The notes beneath the pieces are model-generated. The model ran no database searches. It saw nothing but the letters and a program-made list of their open reading frames with translations, and was not told the origin of the DNA. Positions 46,882-57,859 of a stretch of DNA of 64,000 bases are shown piece by piece (the first letter of the stretch is position 1; each line of letters begins with the position of its first letter). The position numbers and the translations under genes are program-made. This stretch comes from Vandiemenella viatica (Eukaryota; Arthropoda; Insecta; Orthoptera; Morabidae), in assembly GCA_031002005.1 (NCBI GenBank), contig JARYHS010009186.1, positions 187,390,437 through 187,454,436 of the forward strand, given 5' to 3'.

Positions 46882-47735
46882 CAGGGCGTTCGCCGGGAAA
46901 CGCAACCCACTGTTAGCGCTACAAGGAAGAAACTGCTCCCGGCGAGCGAGCGCTCAGTTTCCGGCATTGTTCGACCGTCGGCCGCGGACTATTTCATAAT
47001 AATTACGCTTCATAAACTTCATAAACTTGTGTGCTAAGCATTTAAATGTGACGTAATTCATTAGCTTACCTTATAAAAGATGCTGGAAGTGTTGACCCTC
47101 TTGTGTAATGCACATTTCACATCTTCTGAACATATTTCGAGACACACGCTGCCCTAACTGACTTAATGATTTTTTGGGTGACTGTTCTAGTCGAAAAGCG
47201 ATATCGTCAATTTTCTCCTCTGTGAGAATACGGTTGACCGACAGTCTCTTTTTGTTAAAAAATGAACCCGTTTCTCTTACTTTTTTAACCAGATGCAGAA
47301 TTGTTGATTTAGCTGGCAGTAAAGCGCCAGGAAATTCGCGACGAAATTTACTGCGACACTTTTTAAACGACTTCTTCTTCACATATGTATGGTAGAGAAA
47401 TATTCTTTGTTGCAAACTGTAACGTACCATAATTTTACTCACACTCAAACACGGTACAGATTAATAAGAGTATGAAGCCCCAAACCAGCCAAACCGCAAA
47501 GAAACGTTTATTCACAACAGTGATTAATAAGAGACTGAAGTCACAAACTATCTACAATGCAAAGAAACCGTTCTTAACAATGTAAGGGTCACTGCACTGC
47601 ACTGTTGGGGCAGCGGAGGTGTTAAACAGTGCGGTGATTCACGGTGCCGCGTGGCGGAAACTGCTGGCACCACTATCCGAGCAAGTTGCCGACGGCAACA
47701 GACTGGGAGGGTAGCGTTTTCCGGCGAACGCCCTG
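46882..47735 (-). mobile_element. 854-bp TA-flanked transposon, copy 1 (DUF4817 type)
   Basis: Ends CAGGGCGTTCGCCGG and its complement, with ~27-bp imperfect TIRs flanked by TA (46880-46881, 47736-47737). It encodes one short protein on the minus strand (47071-47430). A second copy of identical length lies at 50868-51721 in the opposite orientation. Most of the sequence is the same between copies; the differences I saw cluster in a ~35-base patch near one end. It is an internally deleted, non-autonomous derivative of a mariner-related element. Confidence 0.92.
47071..47430 (-). CDS. Truncated transposase: DUF4817 helix-turn-helix only (copy 1)
   Basis: 119 codons from ATG (MVRYSLQQRIFLYHTYVKKK) to a TAA stop. 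The N-terminal ~85 residues carry the DUF4817 helix-turn-helix pattern: RYSLQQRIFLYHTYV, KCRSKFRREFPG, KSTILHLVKKVRETGS, EEKIDDIAFRLEQSPKKSL. After LGQRV the frame jumps to a transposase C-terminal tail (MFRRCEMCITQEGQHFQHLL). The whole DDE catalytic domain is missing, yet the frame is intact across the deletion point. The product could bind the transposon ends but cannot cut DNA. It differs from copy 2 at two residues (H for R in the third helix region, T for A before EEK). A frame extended upstream from a TTG exists, but ATG at 47430 matches the family start. Confidence 0.88.
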   Translation of the reverse strand: MVRYSLQQRIFLYHTYVKKKSFKKCRSKFRREFPGALLPAKSTILHLVKKVRETGSFFNKKRLSVNRILTEEKIDDIAFRLEQSPKKSLSQLGQRVSRNMFRRCEMCITQEGQHFQHLL

Positions 47736-47737
47736 TA

Positions 47738-50700
47738 TAATTTATATGCTTCATCTGAAGTCCATAAATTTTAATATTCATACATGTGGTTTGAATTGTT
47801 TGTTTCAAATAGTAAACAAATAAATAGTATGAAGCTAGCAGAATATGTAAATGCATTTCACTTGTCACAATCTTCGGGTGATTACACTCGATAAAGATAT
47901 TCCCATCCCAGTTGTATTAGGAAGACTAAGGCGATGGTATAGTTTATTGAGGAATGTGGCCAGAATTGTAGCTTTGCAGAAGCTGCCTGGGACACAAAGG
48001 AATTACCACGAACTCTATGTTTAGTTAACAAGCAGTATCAGCAGAGATTATTTGCAATCATCTTCGCAACGTTTGATCAACGTAGCGTTCGAGAGCCGGA
48101 ATGTTCTCTGAGAAACACTGCTCAGAGCTTTGTAAGGGCGGAACCGCCTCGGGGTCAGTGTAAACTACTGTACTCGGCCCTCTAAGACGCAAGCCTAATG
48201 GGAGACTGTCTGGAAGCTCCTATTGTTCGCAGCAAGTAGCGCCACAGTTGAGATAAACTTGGCTGTGAGCCGCTTTGAAGGTGAACAAAAGTCTGACGAC
48301 ATATCGCTGTTTTTATCAGTATTATTTTACGATGCATTCTCTGAAGAATGAAGTGTTGTGCAGCAAAAGTTTCTGTTTCAGCTTTTAAAATAATAATAAA
48401 AAAATAATAAATTATTTGAGTAGTCTAAGGTGACGAAAACATATCAAATTCATTACTTGATTGATGAATGTACTTATGTTACAAACCCTAAGAGGGATAA
48501 TTTAAGTTAACTTGAATTATTTGTGCAACTGTGCATTATTAACTTTGCATTAACTTAGTAGTGAGATAAGCTACAGTTTTACTTAGACCAATAGTCATCA
48601 GATTTATTGATGCAGTTAGCATGCGTAAATAATTTGACCACAAGTAGGAATGTTGAACAAAGTTGAAGTAGTGATCAGGACGCTTAAACAAACCAATAAA
48701 CACAAATGTTTGTGTTAAAGTAACGTTTCATTGAAAGCGACTTATTACGTAAGTATCGCTCTCAAATAAACCTTAGCATTAATTGCTATTAAACACTAAA
48801 AAGAAATAGCCCGTGTCTCCTGAGAGCGCTATTATTACATTGTCTGGTGCTATCCACGTCATTAAAGGCTGCTGCCAAATTTTAAGTAGAGACATATGCA
48901 CTGAAGTCACACCTGTTCCCAACTCAAAGTTTACTGTTACTTCAAGAGTAGGGTCTAGTTTCCGGCAATTTTCTATAACCACTTATTACAATGGATGCAG
49001 CACGGGACATGAATCAAACGGCTGTATTTGCCGACAAATTACTGCACTTTGGTCGAATGCCTTGACAATGCCACCAAACAGAATAAAAACAGTCATTAAC
49101 GTTTTGTTACATCATAGGTTTTAAATAAATTATGCTGCATATCTCTTGGTAGAAGGAACAAATTGATGGGATAACTTATACACATTTTTGGATTCAACAT
49201 CGTTAAATTATTACAATCGCAGGATAGATTAGAAAATCTTTGGTACGTATGATGTGGGATGATGAAATTTAATATTAGTGATATTTAAAGGTATTTATGA
49301 CAAAATTTTCAACTCTAGTTTTCTTTTACATTGTCAAATATCGTCACTGAATTAAAAAAAAAAAACACATGTTTCACACCACCCCTCCCACGTCCTTAGT
49401 TATGATATATTTTAATCACTTAAAATGCTTTGATGAGATCAACATCTTCGATCATTTCATTCTTTCCTTCGTTGTTACCGTACAAAGACAGTTTCTTCGA
49501 GCGTTCTCCGAGATCACAAAGTGGACAGTAAAAACGTCTATTAGAATCAAGAAAAAATAAAATAAAATAATTTTAAAAATATGTTGTGTAATTCAAAGCA
49601 GAGAGACAAGTCCTGATAGATTACTGAATTATTTTTTTCTGATGTACGTCGCGTACAAGAAATAATCAACTTCTCTTGTTACAGCCACTATGGACCTATT
49701 ACACAAATAATTAGTGTGATTCAAGAGGAAGGCGACTGCTGAAGGCTCCATCCCAATTAGAACAAGATTCATCAGGTTTATTCTACGGGTGGAATGTGTG
49801 TGATGCCATATGTCTGCGAGATGTGTAGCTTGTACTCTCTGTGGTACGTTTATTTGTGTTTGTGAAACGTGTAGGTTGTGAGACGGAGATAGGAAAGCAT
49901 CCCGGTAATCGTCTAGGTGATTGTGCCTAAAAACCGCAATCATGACGGTCTGTTCTCGGGGTCCAGGACTGAAACCTGATGGAGCCTTCAAGCACGCATC
50001 AACTCTTGAATGTTCTGGCAAGTTGCTTAACTGAACAGAAATGATATAAAATAACGCTCAATGCAATTTTTTCGTGCGTTATGCTGAAGAAAGAAGTTTC
50101 AGTTGTCATCGACGTCCAGGTTGCATTTCAAGCTAACCAGGAACTCCGCTAATATTGCCGCTAGAAAAATGTAAATTTCAATCACATGCGAATTAATACA
50201 CTCACTGTACTGCAAGTCAGTGACATCATGCTTGATGCAATGTAATATAAACTTGACCCAAAATGTTCTCGATTTCTTATATCCTCCTTTTTTGTCATTC
50301 AGATCCATTTCGCAACGCTTGAACGGCTGATAAAGCTACATGTGTCTGAATTAAGGGCACTACACCGTGATTCAAGTAAAAAAAAAAAAAGAAAAAAAAA
50401 AGATTTTCGGTTTTCATCATATTTCGATAGCTTAAGGTTTTATTTAAGTACATTTTTCTACCAAGTGCATTTCAGTGCCACGCCCACTTTTCTGCATATT
50501 TTTGAGACCTTTATGACCCCTATATTGCACAGTAGTGATTTTTTATCTGACTCCTGAGTGTGTTGGCTATCCTTGGAGGGCAACGATCAGTATTCTCTTA
50601 CTTCTGCTGTTTGTAAACAACACACCTTGAAACACGCTGTTAGTTTTGTTTGAGTGCGTTTGCGAGCAGTTGTTTTCATTAAAGTGAATTTCCAGCAAAC

Positions 50701-50865
50701 TAAAATTTTCAGTATATATGCCCCATTATATCAGAAACTATCTAAGATAATTGAGTGAAATTTTCAGAGACTCTGCATAACATAAAAAGCCACCTTTGAT
50801 ACTACATTCATTAATATTCCCATATTACTAAGTTCACAAAAAATATTTTCTACAGAAAAACTTAA
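47738..50865. other. 3.1-kb segment between the inverted transposon copies, no recognised gene
   Basis: AT-rich sequence. Frames such as 48813-49124 and 49629-50021 lack domains or splice signals. A SINE-like fragment is noted near 49905. Confidence 0.4.
49905..49985 (+). repeat. Possible SINE fragment ('cctaaaaacc' type)
   Basis: 'cctaaaaaccgcaatcatga' and 'tctcggggtccaggactgaa' resemble the middle of a polyneopteran SINE type that pairs 'cctaaaaacc' with a reversed tRNA B-box. Only this part is visible, so the call is weak. Confidence 0.25.
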
Positions 50866-50867
50866 TA

Positions 50868-51721
50868 CAGGGCGTTCGCCGGTAAACGCTACCCTCCCAG
50901 TCTGTTGCCGTCGGCAACTTGCTCGGTCAGTCCCGCCAGCTGTTTCCGCCAACCGCCACCGTGAATCACCGCACTGTTTAACACCTCCGCTGCCCCAACA
51001 GTGCAGTGCAGTGACCCTTACATTGTTAAGAACGGTTTCTTTGCATTGTAGATAGTTTGTGACTTCAGTCTCTTATTAATCAGTGTTGTGAATAAACGTT
51101 TCTTTGCGGTTTGGCTGGTTTGGGGCTTCATACTCTTATTAATCTGTACCGTGTTTGAGTGTGAGTAAAATTATGGTACGTTACAGTTTGCAACAAAGAA
51201 TATTTCTCTACCATACATATGTGAAGAAGAAGTCGTTTAAAAAGTGTCGCAGTAAATTTCGTCGCGAATTTCCTGGCGCTTTACTGCCAGCTAAATCAAC
51301 AATTCTGCGTCTGGTTAAAAAAGTAAGAGAAACGGGTTCATTTTTTAACAAAAAGAGACTGTCGGTCAACCGTATTCTCGCAGAGGAGAAAATTGACGAT
51401 ATCGCTTTTCGACTAGAACAGTCACCCAAAAAATCATTAAGTCAGTTAGGGCAGCGTGTGTCTCGAAATATGTTCAGAAGATGTGAAATGTGCATTACAC
51501 AAGAGGGTCAACACTTCCAGCATCTTTTATAAGGTAAGCTAATGAATTACGTCACATTTAAATGCTTAGCACACAAGTTTATGAAGTTTATGAAGCGTAA
51601 TTATTATGAAATAGTCCGCGGTCGACGGTCGAACAATGCCGGAAACTGAGCGCTCGCTCGCCGGGAGCAGTTTCTTCCTTGTAGCGCTAACAGTGGGTTG
51701 CGTTTCCCGGCGAACGCCCTG
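50868..51721 (+). mobile_element. 854-bp TA-flanked transposon, copy 2 (DUF4817 type)
   Basis: Same length and same termini as 46882-47735 but inverted: starts CAGGGCGTTCGCCGGTAAAC, ends with the complement of CAGGGCGTTCGCCGGGAAAC, TA at 50866-50867 and 51722-51723. Encodes the plus-strand protein at 51173-51532. Confidence 0.92.
51173..51532 (+). CDS. Truncated transposase: DUF4817 helix-turn-helix only (copy 2)
   Basis: 119 codons, ATG to TAA, with the same architecture as the copy at 47071-47430: DUF4817 helix-turn-helix (KSTILRLVKKVRETGS, SVNRILAEEKIDDIAF, LEQSPKKSLSQLG) fused in frame to the transposase C-terminal tail ending GQHFQHLL. No DDE/D catalytic segment is encoded. Upstream sequence within the element, possibly its promoter, is shared with copy 1. 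Maintenance of the frame in both copies allows a repressor role like that of the P-element KP protein, but recent common origin explains it equally well. Confidence 0.88.
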   Translation: MVRYSLQQRIFLYHTYVKKKSFKKCRSKFRREFPGALLPAKSTILRLVKKVRETGSFFNKKRLSVNRILAEEKIDDIAFRLEQSPKKSLSQLGQRVSRNMFRRCEMCITQEGQHFQHLL

Positions 51722-51723
51722 TA

Positions 51724-52334
51724 TTTGTGTTAATAAATTTAAAAAAAGTATTTCTTAAAAACTATAAAATGGATAAAGTTGATTTTAGTGCAGTTGACAC
51801 TATTAGCATCATGTAACATATAGTAAAAATATTAAGGCCCTGCATCAAATAGTTTTTTCAGAAATGGGTCAAATACTTGCCTAAATTAACATGGGTTAGA
51901 TAGGCAGGGTGTGGTCCCCTTAATGACCTCAGTACTATGGATTCAGTGAAAGCAAAGGAAATTAAAAATAAATTTTAACAACTAACGTTATGCCGCGTAA
52001 TATTAGTTTTAATCATTCTTTAGGCTGCATACATCGCGGTCAATGAGGAGCTACTTTCATTGAAACAAAATAAGTTTTGAGTAACACTTATACTCTCTGC
52101 TGTAACGTCAAATGCCAATTGTCATTGTGACCAAGGCTAAATTTCAATCTAATCTTAGCTTCCGCTAACACTGCTGCTCGAAAAGTGAAGCATTTATATT
52201 GCATATGTATGGGGAAAATTAATATGTTAAATTAAACGAAATACATACTTTTGTTTCAGGGTTCTGGCATTTCACTCCTTCGCGGATGCTTCACGAAATA
52301 TAAGTGTAGTTACTTAGCGCTCATACCCTCCACT
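51724..52334. other. No recognised gene
   Basis: No supported feature. Confidence 0.4.
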
Positions 52335-52346
52335 AAGTAGTAACGT

Positions 52347-52570
52347 GCCGACCCCGGCAGCGTAGGGGTAGCATGCTTGCTTCGCTTTGCAGGGGTCGCC
52401 GGTTCGAGTCCGGCCGAGGGCGTGGGTGGTTTTAACTAACTGTTGTGTTCGTCTTGTGTTGTCTTTACAAAAGAGAGAAAGCAATCACACTTGGATGATA
52501 TCTATACATTGTAAAACGAAAAAGGACATTGAGCTGGCTGAATGGCTCAAATGGCCGAAAGCCATAAAAA
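52347..52570 (+). mobile_element. SINE-C, full-length with 12-bp TSD
   Basis: GCCGACCCCGGCAGCGTAGG head, B box GGTTCGAGTCC, 'ggccgagggcgtgggtggtt', 'cacttggatgatatctatac', tail 'ggctcaaatggccgaaagcc'. The flanks AAGTAGTAACGT (52335-52346 and 52571-52582) are identical, giving a clean target duplication. Confidence 0.92.
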
Positions 52571-52582
52571 AAGTAGTAACGT

Positions 52583-53373
52583 CTATGGCCGTTGTTAATC
52601 CACCACCGAACGTTGGGTGTGTGACGTCACAGCTTTAGAGCTACGATGGCCAAGCTTAGCCTTTTATTAGAAATAAATATAGTTGATATTCAGGCCTTTT
52701 TGTCCTAGGCTGCTTTAATAATAAGGTTTCTAGTAATTTTTCCGTCTGGTGCAGGTAAACAAAAAAACATACACATACACATACTATAAAAACATGAAAA
52801 AACATGTAATAACTTTTTCTAGGGCACGTAGGATGGTTAATGAATATTCGAAATGCGTATACAAAAAACAATTTTTTTTATTTAGTTGCACTAGACGGAA
52901 AAACCACGAGAAACCTTATTATTCGTTTTGTCGGTACTTGTTCAGAATGTAAATAAAATACAGCTAATAGTATACAACTCACCGTTTGATGAGACCGTCG
53001 TACGTTGAGGAAGTCAACTGAGAAAGAAGTTCTCAGTACAAAGGGAAGAACTTGTTTACAGTGTAATGTTTGGTGGTTTAAGGCGAGACGAGAAGGTGCG
53101 GGCAGGGAGCTAGCTGCAGGTGGAGGAAGCCGCCACAAATTGAGTACATACATAAACCGGGGAGGCGGCGATCGGATATCCGAGAGCTGTAAGGCGACGC
53201 CTTATTGGCCTAAGGTAATGAAGAGGGTCATAACGCGCGCCCCGGCCATAACGAAACCTGCGCCGGACACGTTACAGCTCCTCCGGGAACTTCGCGGCGT
53301 CTCCTCGGCCCCACGCTTACGTAAAACACGTCGCCGTGAAATGGAACTGTTGTCAAGACTTGTAGTCAGTAAA
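52583..53373. other. GC-rich open block, function unknown
   Basis: From about 53080 to 53340 the sequence is GC- and CpG-rich and open on both strands (plus frame 53005-53409, 134 codons, arginine-rich). The plus frame runs into the hairpin at 53374. Its low-complexity, arginine-rich composition argues against a conserved protein. Confidence 0.3.
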
Positions 53374-53591
53374 TGTACACACTTTGACAATAAATTTGGC
53401 CGCTGCTGAAAAGTTCTATCACTCTTATTTTGCACAATCTGACATCAATGTCATCCCAGGAAACAGTAATGCAATACTGGCAAGCCAATATTGCCTTACT
53501 GTTTCTTAGGATGACATTGATGTCAGATTGTGCAAAATAAGAGTGATAGAATTTTTCAGTGGCGGCCAAATTTATTGTCAAAGTGTGTACA
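53374..53591. repeat. 218-bp near-perfect hairpin (foldback element)
   Basis: Two ~107-base arms are reverse complements with about six mismatches and almost no spacer: TGTACACACTTTGACAATAA at the left end and its complement at the right. Likely a foldback MITE. The outer ends show no clear target duplication. Confidence 0.85.
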
Positions 53592-54708
53592 TATAAGGCG
53601 TTACATCGAGGTGTGTAACGAAACGCATCCTGCAGAAGGATAACAGGAAAGGACATTCTTTTGTAAAGTTAAACCCTCACCTACCGGATCGGAAGTATCT
53701 GATTTTATTATTTTATATGTTACGCTCAGAGACCGAAAACGCTCACTGGCGGTGGGATTGATGAATGTTTTAAAGCGTCGTTGTTTGTATTTGACTTTAT
53801 GAATGCGAGAAGTGTAAGTGATTCTAAGTGTTAATAAATAGTAGTTGTTATAAAAACAACAGATACTTTGATATCATAGAGAAGTGTATAACTAAATTTA
53901 ATATGCGTGGTGATAGCCAAAAAACGTGTGTGACGATATTCTGGGGCCACACATTTATCGTCCAGAGCGTGCTAACAATTACAAAAGAGATTGCAAAGAA
54001 CCTGGAAGGAGTGGTAAGACCGAAGAGGATTTCTTTAACTATCGACGCAAAAAATATAGAGAAAATAGCAGTAAAAAAGGATACCTTGCAACTTACAGAA
54101 AACAGCCAGAACGTGTTGTAGCTAAATCAAAACCCGGAATTCGCGTCTGGTCCACTGGTCCAGGTCGCATTCTCCACACATGACGACTGACATTCTTTTT
54201 ATAAGAGCCTTGTAACGCGACGGGTAAGAAGAATCATATATATATATATCTTAAATGCACCCTGTACCGATCCATCATAAACACAAAGAGTTAGATACTG
54301 ATAACCCAAAACATGTGTTGTGACCGTTTTCAAGGAAACAGAACGCATTGGGGTCTTTTTTTTCGCTCAATGAATGTTTTTGGTATTTGAGCGTAACATA
54401 TACATTGTTTGAAATGAACTCAACCTTACCTGTAAGTATCATACATGTCGCAGATCAGCAAGGGCGAAGAATATTGTGGAGGAGGGCATTCAATTCGATT
54501 AGGCCGTATGAAATGGATGACATCATCGGAATTCGCCAACGAAAGTGTGTAATCACCGATCAAGACGTTAAGTAATATAAAAATTAATCAGTTTACCAAC
54601 TCTTTCTTCATATATTTAGCGCAGTTGTTAGTCATTGTTCAAAAATATTAGGAACTATATAATTTGAGATACAATTCGAAGAAGAACAAATGAGCACAGT
54701 AAAAACTT
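53592..54708. other. No recognised gene
   Basis: Overlapping plus-strand frames at 53828-54183 (one lysine/arginine-rich, with a YRRKKYRENSSKKGYLATYR stretch) have no recognised domain. Confidence 0.35.
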
Positions 54709-54712
54709 TTAA

Positions 54713-55526
54713 CCCGTTAATGCCGATGGTCGCAAATTTGAATCATACCAATTTGACCCTTATATGTGGAAGAAAAAATGTTTTCGAGCGCCAGTGCTGG
54801 TTGAAGCAGATTATATACGTTGTCCATTTTCTACTGATAGCAACCTGAAGAAGCGAGGAAGGGGGTCTTTTGAAGAATATGAGGCTACAGTGGAAGGGGT
54901 AGAGGTCAGAGCAGTAAAAGGTTTGACAACAGAGGTATGATTCTTGCCAGTACATTTTCATCTGCTCATCCAGTTAGTGCAATACAAAGATGGGACAGAA
55001 CACAAAAAACACACACTCAGGTTCGAAAGGACTGTGATGCTTTGGGAATTCCTCGTCAAAAACAAAATGATCTTCTGCCATTCAAATCCAGAATCGCAGA
55101 TGCTCTCTGCAGGGAAGGAAAAGACATGACAAGAAATTAGAGAGGTAGGCCATCAGTAAGCATGGAGACGGATATTCAACGTAAGAAGCATCGGGGTCCA
55201 ACGAAACCAGTCCCCGATAAGTCTACCCGTACTGATGGAGTAGGTCATTGGCCCTGTGTAACAGAAAGGCAGAGATGCAAAAGGCCCAGCTGTAAAGGGC
55301 AGACAGTTATTATGTGTTCAAAATGCAATATTCACCTTTGCCTGAACAAAAACTCAAATTGTTTTAGACAATTTCATGAGTAGATTTGACACATACCTAA
55401 TTATACCAATTACGTAAAACATTTCTTACATTTGGCATTCTATATGGTCTAAAAAACCAATACTGAGCTCAAAATGTGATTTTTTATTTTTTTCCTAAAC
55501 TAGAAATTAATTCAGGCATTAAGGGG
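54713..55526 (+). mobile_element. Internally deleted piggyBac element, 814 bp
   Basis: TTAA at 54709-54712 and 55527-55530 flank the termini CCCGTTAATGCC and GGCATTAAGGGG, the target site and inverted ends expected of piggyBac elements. The interior keeps pieces of a piggyBac transposase in order. It is non-autonomous. Confidence 0.88.
54843..55383 (+). pseudogene. piggyBac transposase, C-terminal fragments
   Basis: Order of fragments: FEEYEATVEGVEVRAVK, then after a frame change ILASTFSSAHPVSAIQRWDR with TQKTHTQV. The next several dozen codons of the family are missing. It then resumes with RKDCDALGIPRQKQNDLLPF and KSRIADALCREGKD, a stop, and finally the cysteine-rich C-terminal zinc-binding domain (GHWPCVTERQRCKRPSCKG, MCSKCNIHLCLNKNSNCF, ending RQFHE). 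The N-terminal half and most of the catalytic domain are deleted; stops and frameshifts remain, so no active transposase is made. Confidence 0.88.
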
Positions 55527-55530
55527 TTAA

Positions 55531-56046
55531 AATTGTTTTACGTGTGAACGAAAGGTTCAGGTTTCTCCACTTCAAGTCCATATGATTCAGAACTAATTCG
55601 TATTTAGGAACGACTTTCCCAAAAGGTAAATAGTGTGGAAATACGACTAGCACAAGAAATAGACTCACCGAACACATTACTTCAGTATACCACAATCCTT
55701 CATTACAACTACAATACTTGTACCCAGCCATTGACATTCGAGTTCAAATATTACTTTCACAAATGCTTTGTTAAAATTTAATCATAAAACAATTTTGTTA
55801 ATTTTTGCAGTACTGGCGTTAAATGGTAATGTATTCCAAAATAATCAGATGTAACTAAAATCATCCCAAATTTATTGCCCACGTAGGTGAGATACACTGC
55901 TAGGTTTTGTTAAAATTCAAATGCAAGGCAGTGTCTAATGTTTTCCTTCACCAAATGTAATCTCACAACGTTATGCAACTTAACGTAAGTCATATGAAAG
56001 TGCTAAAAACGTGACGTAATCATCTACGAAATCAAGAAATTTGTGT
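55531..56046. other. No recognised gene
   Basis: No supported feature. A donor-like GTGAGT on the minus strand near 55670 follows a short cysteine-containing frame but lacks a clear acceptor. Confidence 0.35.
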
Positions 56047-56222
56047 GGCTATACGCCTCGATGACAGAGGATTGGGACAAGGAACGGGAAGCAATTTGTG
56101 AATGGCCTTTTGAAGAAACTGTCCTCTCATTCACCTGTACTGATTCCTGGAAACAGCAGAAAACTAAAATCTAGATGGCTGCACGGGGACTTGGCCTGGT
56201 TCAAGCATTCCCACTCACCAAT
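56047..56222 (-). mobile_element. SINE-A, degenerate copy
   Basis: Minus-strand reading shows the tail 'gaggcgtatagcc', the 'ttcccgttccttgtcccaat' block, 'cttcaaaaggccattcac' and a worn B-box region. The head is barely recognisable. Confidence 0.6.
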
Positions 56223-56542
56223 CGAGTTCAGGCAAAAACGTATGATAATCTGTTCTCGTTTACTATTCGAGTTTTGTCCTCACATTTTCTGTTTTCTTGC
56301 TCATTTCTGTTACCTCCTGCCAGCATGCAGCTGGTTACTTGAACTCATTGCTCAGTAACCAAAACTGTTCAAAATTAATAATAACAAAGTTCAAAATGAC
56401 AATGTTGAGCTTCACTGAAAAATATTACACTAGGAACTTTCTGAAGACGAAAGCCATGTTGGGAAATTGTAATCCTTGGTTGAAGTCTAACTTACTGATA
56501 TTTTTAATCACGCATTTAGTGAGTTTCTCCTAAGCTCTCTAT

Positions 56543-56760
56543 AGATTGTGGCTCAGTGGTTAAGTCTAGTAAAAGGAGATTGAAAGATCCCGGATTTGAA
56601 TTCCTTTCTCGACGGGGATTTTCATACGCCCTTGAACCGATCTTAACCCATGGCACAGTTTTCTGTGTAATCTGAAGTAAGCCAGAACACTTCCGTGGTT
56701 CGAATTCCACGTTAAACTGTAGGCCCCCTTTTAAAGAAAATTGCCATCCTCCCTACCTCC
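56543..56760 (+). mobile_element. SINE-B, full-length
   Basis: 'tgtggctcagtggttaagtc' A-box region, 'gatcccggatttgaattcc' B-box region, 'cacagttttctgtgtaatct', 'acttccgtggttcgaattcc' and tail 'acgttaaactgtaggccccc'. Confidence 0.8.
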
Positions 56761-57225
56761 AATGCCAGACTAAGTATCTCCTTCGGGTTGAATACATAGC
56801 TCAGGTTTCAGAATGTGGAAGTTATAGTACATTTCTCGATACTGCCAAAAACGCGTTCAGGTGAGAAACGCGAAAATAAAGTGGGCCGTTTAGCCTTATT
56901 TACAAATGTTTCTTTTTAGATAGAATTCTGGGATCTCGTTTTTATCGTTAGCATCAAGAACTTGTTAGAGTGGGAAATCAGTTATTTGAATATGGTTTTG
57001 CAAGATCATTTACTGTATAACATTATCACATAACTCTATAACATTCTAAGAAACATCAGTATTTGTCGTCTCTCGACAAAACAAAAATTGCAAAACAAGT
57101 GTGAAGTGAATACGTAGTAATGAAAACTAAGTTTACTTTGACGATTTATATCCGTGTGGAACTAGAAAAGTAATAAAATGTTATTGAACTGACTAGTGAA
57201 TCAAAAGTGAAATTGCAGGTGGCAA
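56761..57225. other. No recognised gene
   Basis: No supported feature. Confidence 0.4.
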
Positions 57226-57620
57226 GTGAATGTGGATGATTGCACGCAACAAGTAGCTGTGCGGTTGTGCCGGCGCGACGTATCAATTTGGGGGCTTCAT
57301 CCGGTCTGCTCTTTCGCTCAGAGGACGGCCATAGTACGGGTCAGCTCCTCTGAGGGTGGCATGCAAATCTGCGCTAATTCGGGGGACGGCCGCGCGCTTT
57401 ATCCCCATTCGGGCCACGTATTTTGCCCTGTGAGGGAGGGGATCTCATCGTGCGAGAAAGGCAGATAGGACCGGCTCGCTCCGCTCAGTATGCGACGGCA
57501 ATCGCCGCCCGGCCTCGGATAAGGTCGGATGTTGTCGGCTGCAGACGTGGGCCGCCTGCGGAAGCGCCTGCGGGCTTTCACCTGGCGCCCACTGCTACAT
57601 TGAATTGCTAAGCGCTTCAC
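57226..57620. other. GC-rich block, possibly the leader of an LTR element
   Basis: About 390 bases rich in GC and CpG. At 57288 TTGGGGGCTTCATCCGG resembles a tRNA-Pro-type primer binding site and follows ...TATCA, as after a long terminal repeat. No gag or pol homology follows, and no second LTR was found. Confidence 0.25.
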
Positions 57621-57859
57621 CAGCCGATACTGTTTACGTCCATATGCAAACCTGCAGATTCTACACTTCCTCTCATTTTTACCTGATTACTCAGCTTTTC
57701 TTCAAGAACTCATGGCCACTTTCCTAAAATGCGCTGAGCTCGATGTAAACTGAATAGACCGGCAAATTTAGGCGGGTCTCGATAAAGCCAAAACTGTTAG
57801 TTACCATCTGCTTGGCTAACCAGGAAGTTTCAAACAAATAACTTCATTCGATTTTATTC

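Noticed and set aside
53005..53409. 134-codon plus-strand frame as a gene
   Set aside because: Arginine-rich low-complexity translation of a CpG-rich block that runs into a hairpin repeat; the minus strand is also open.
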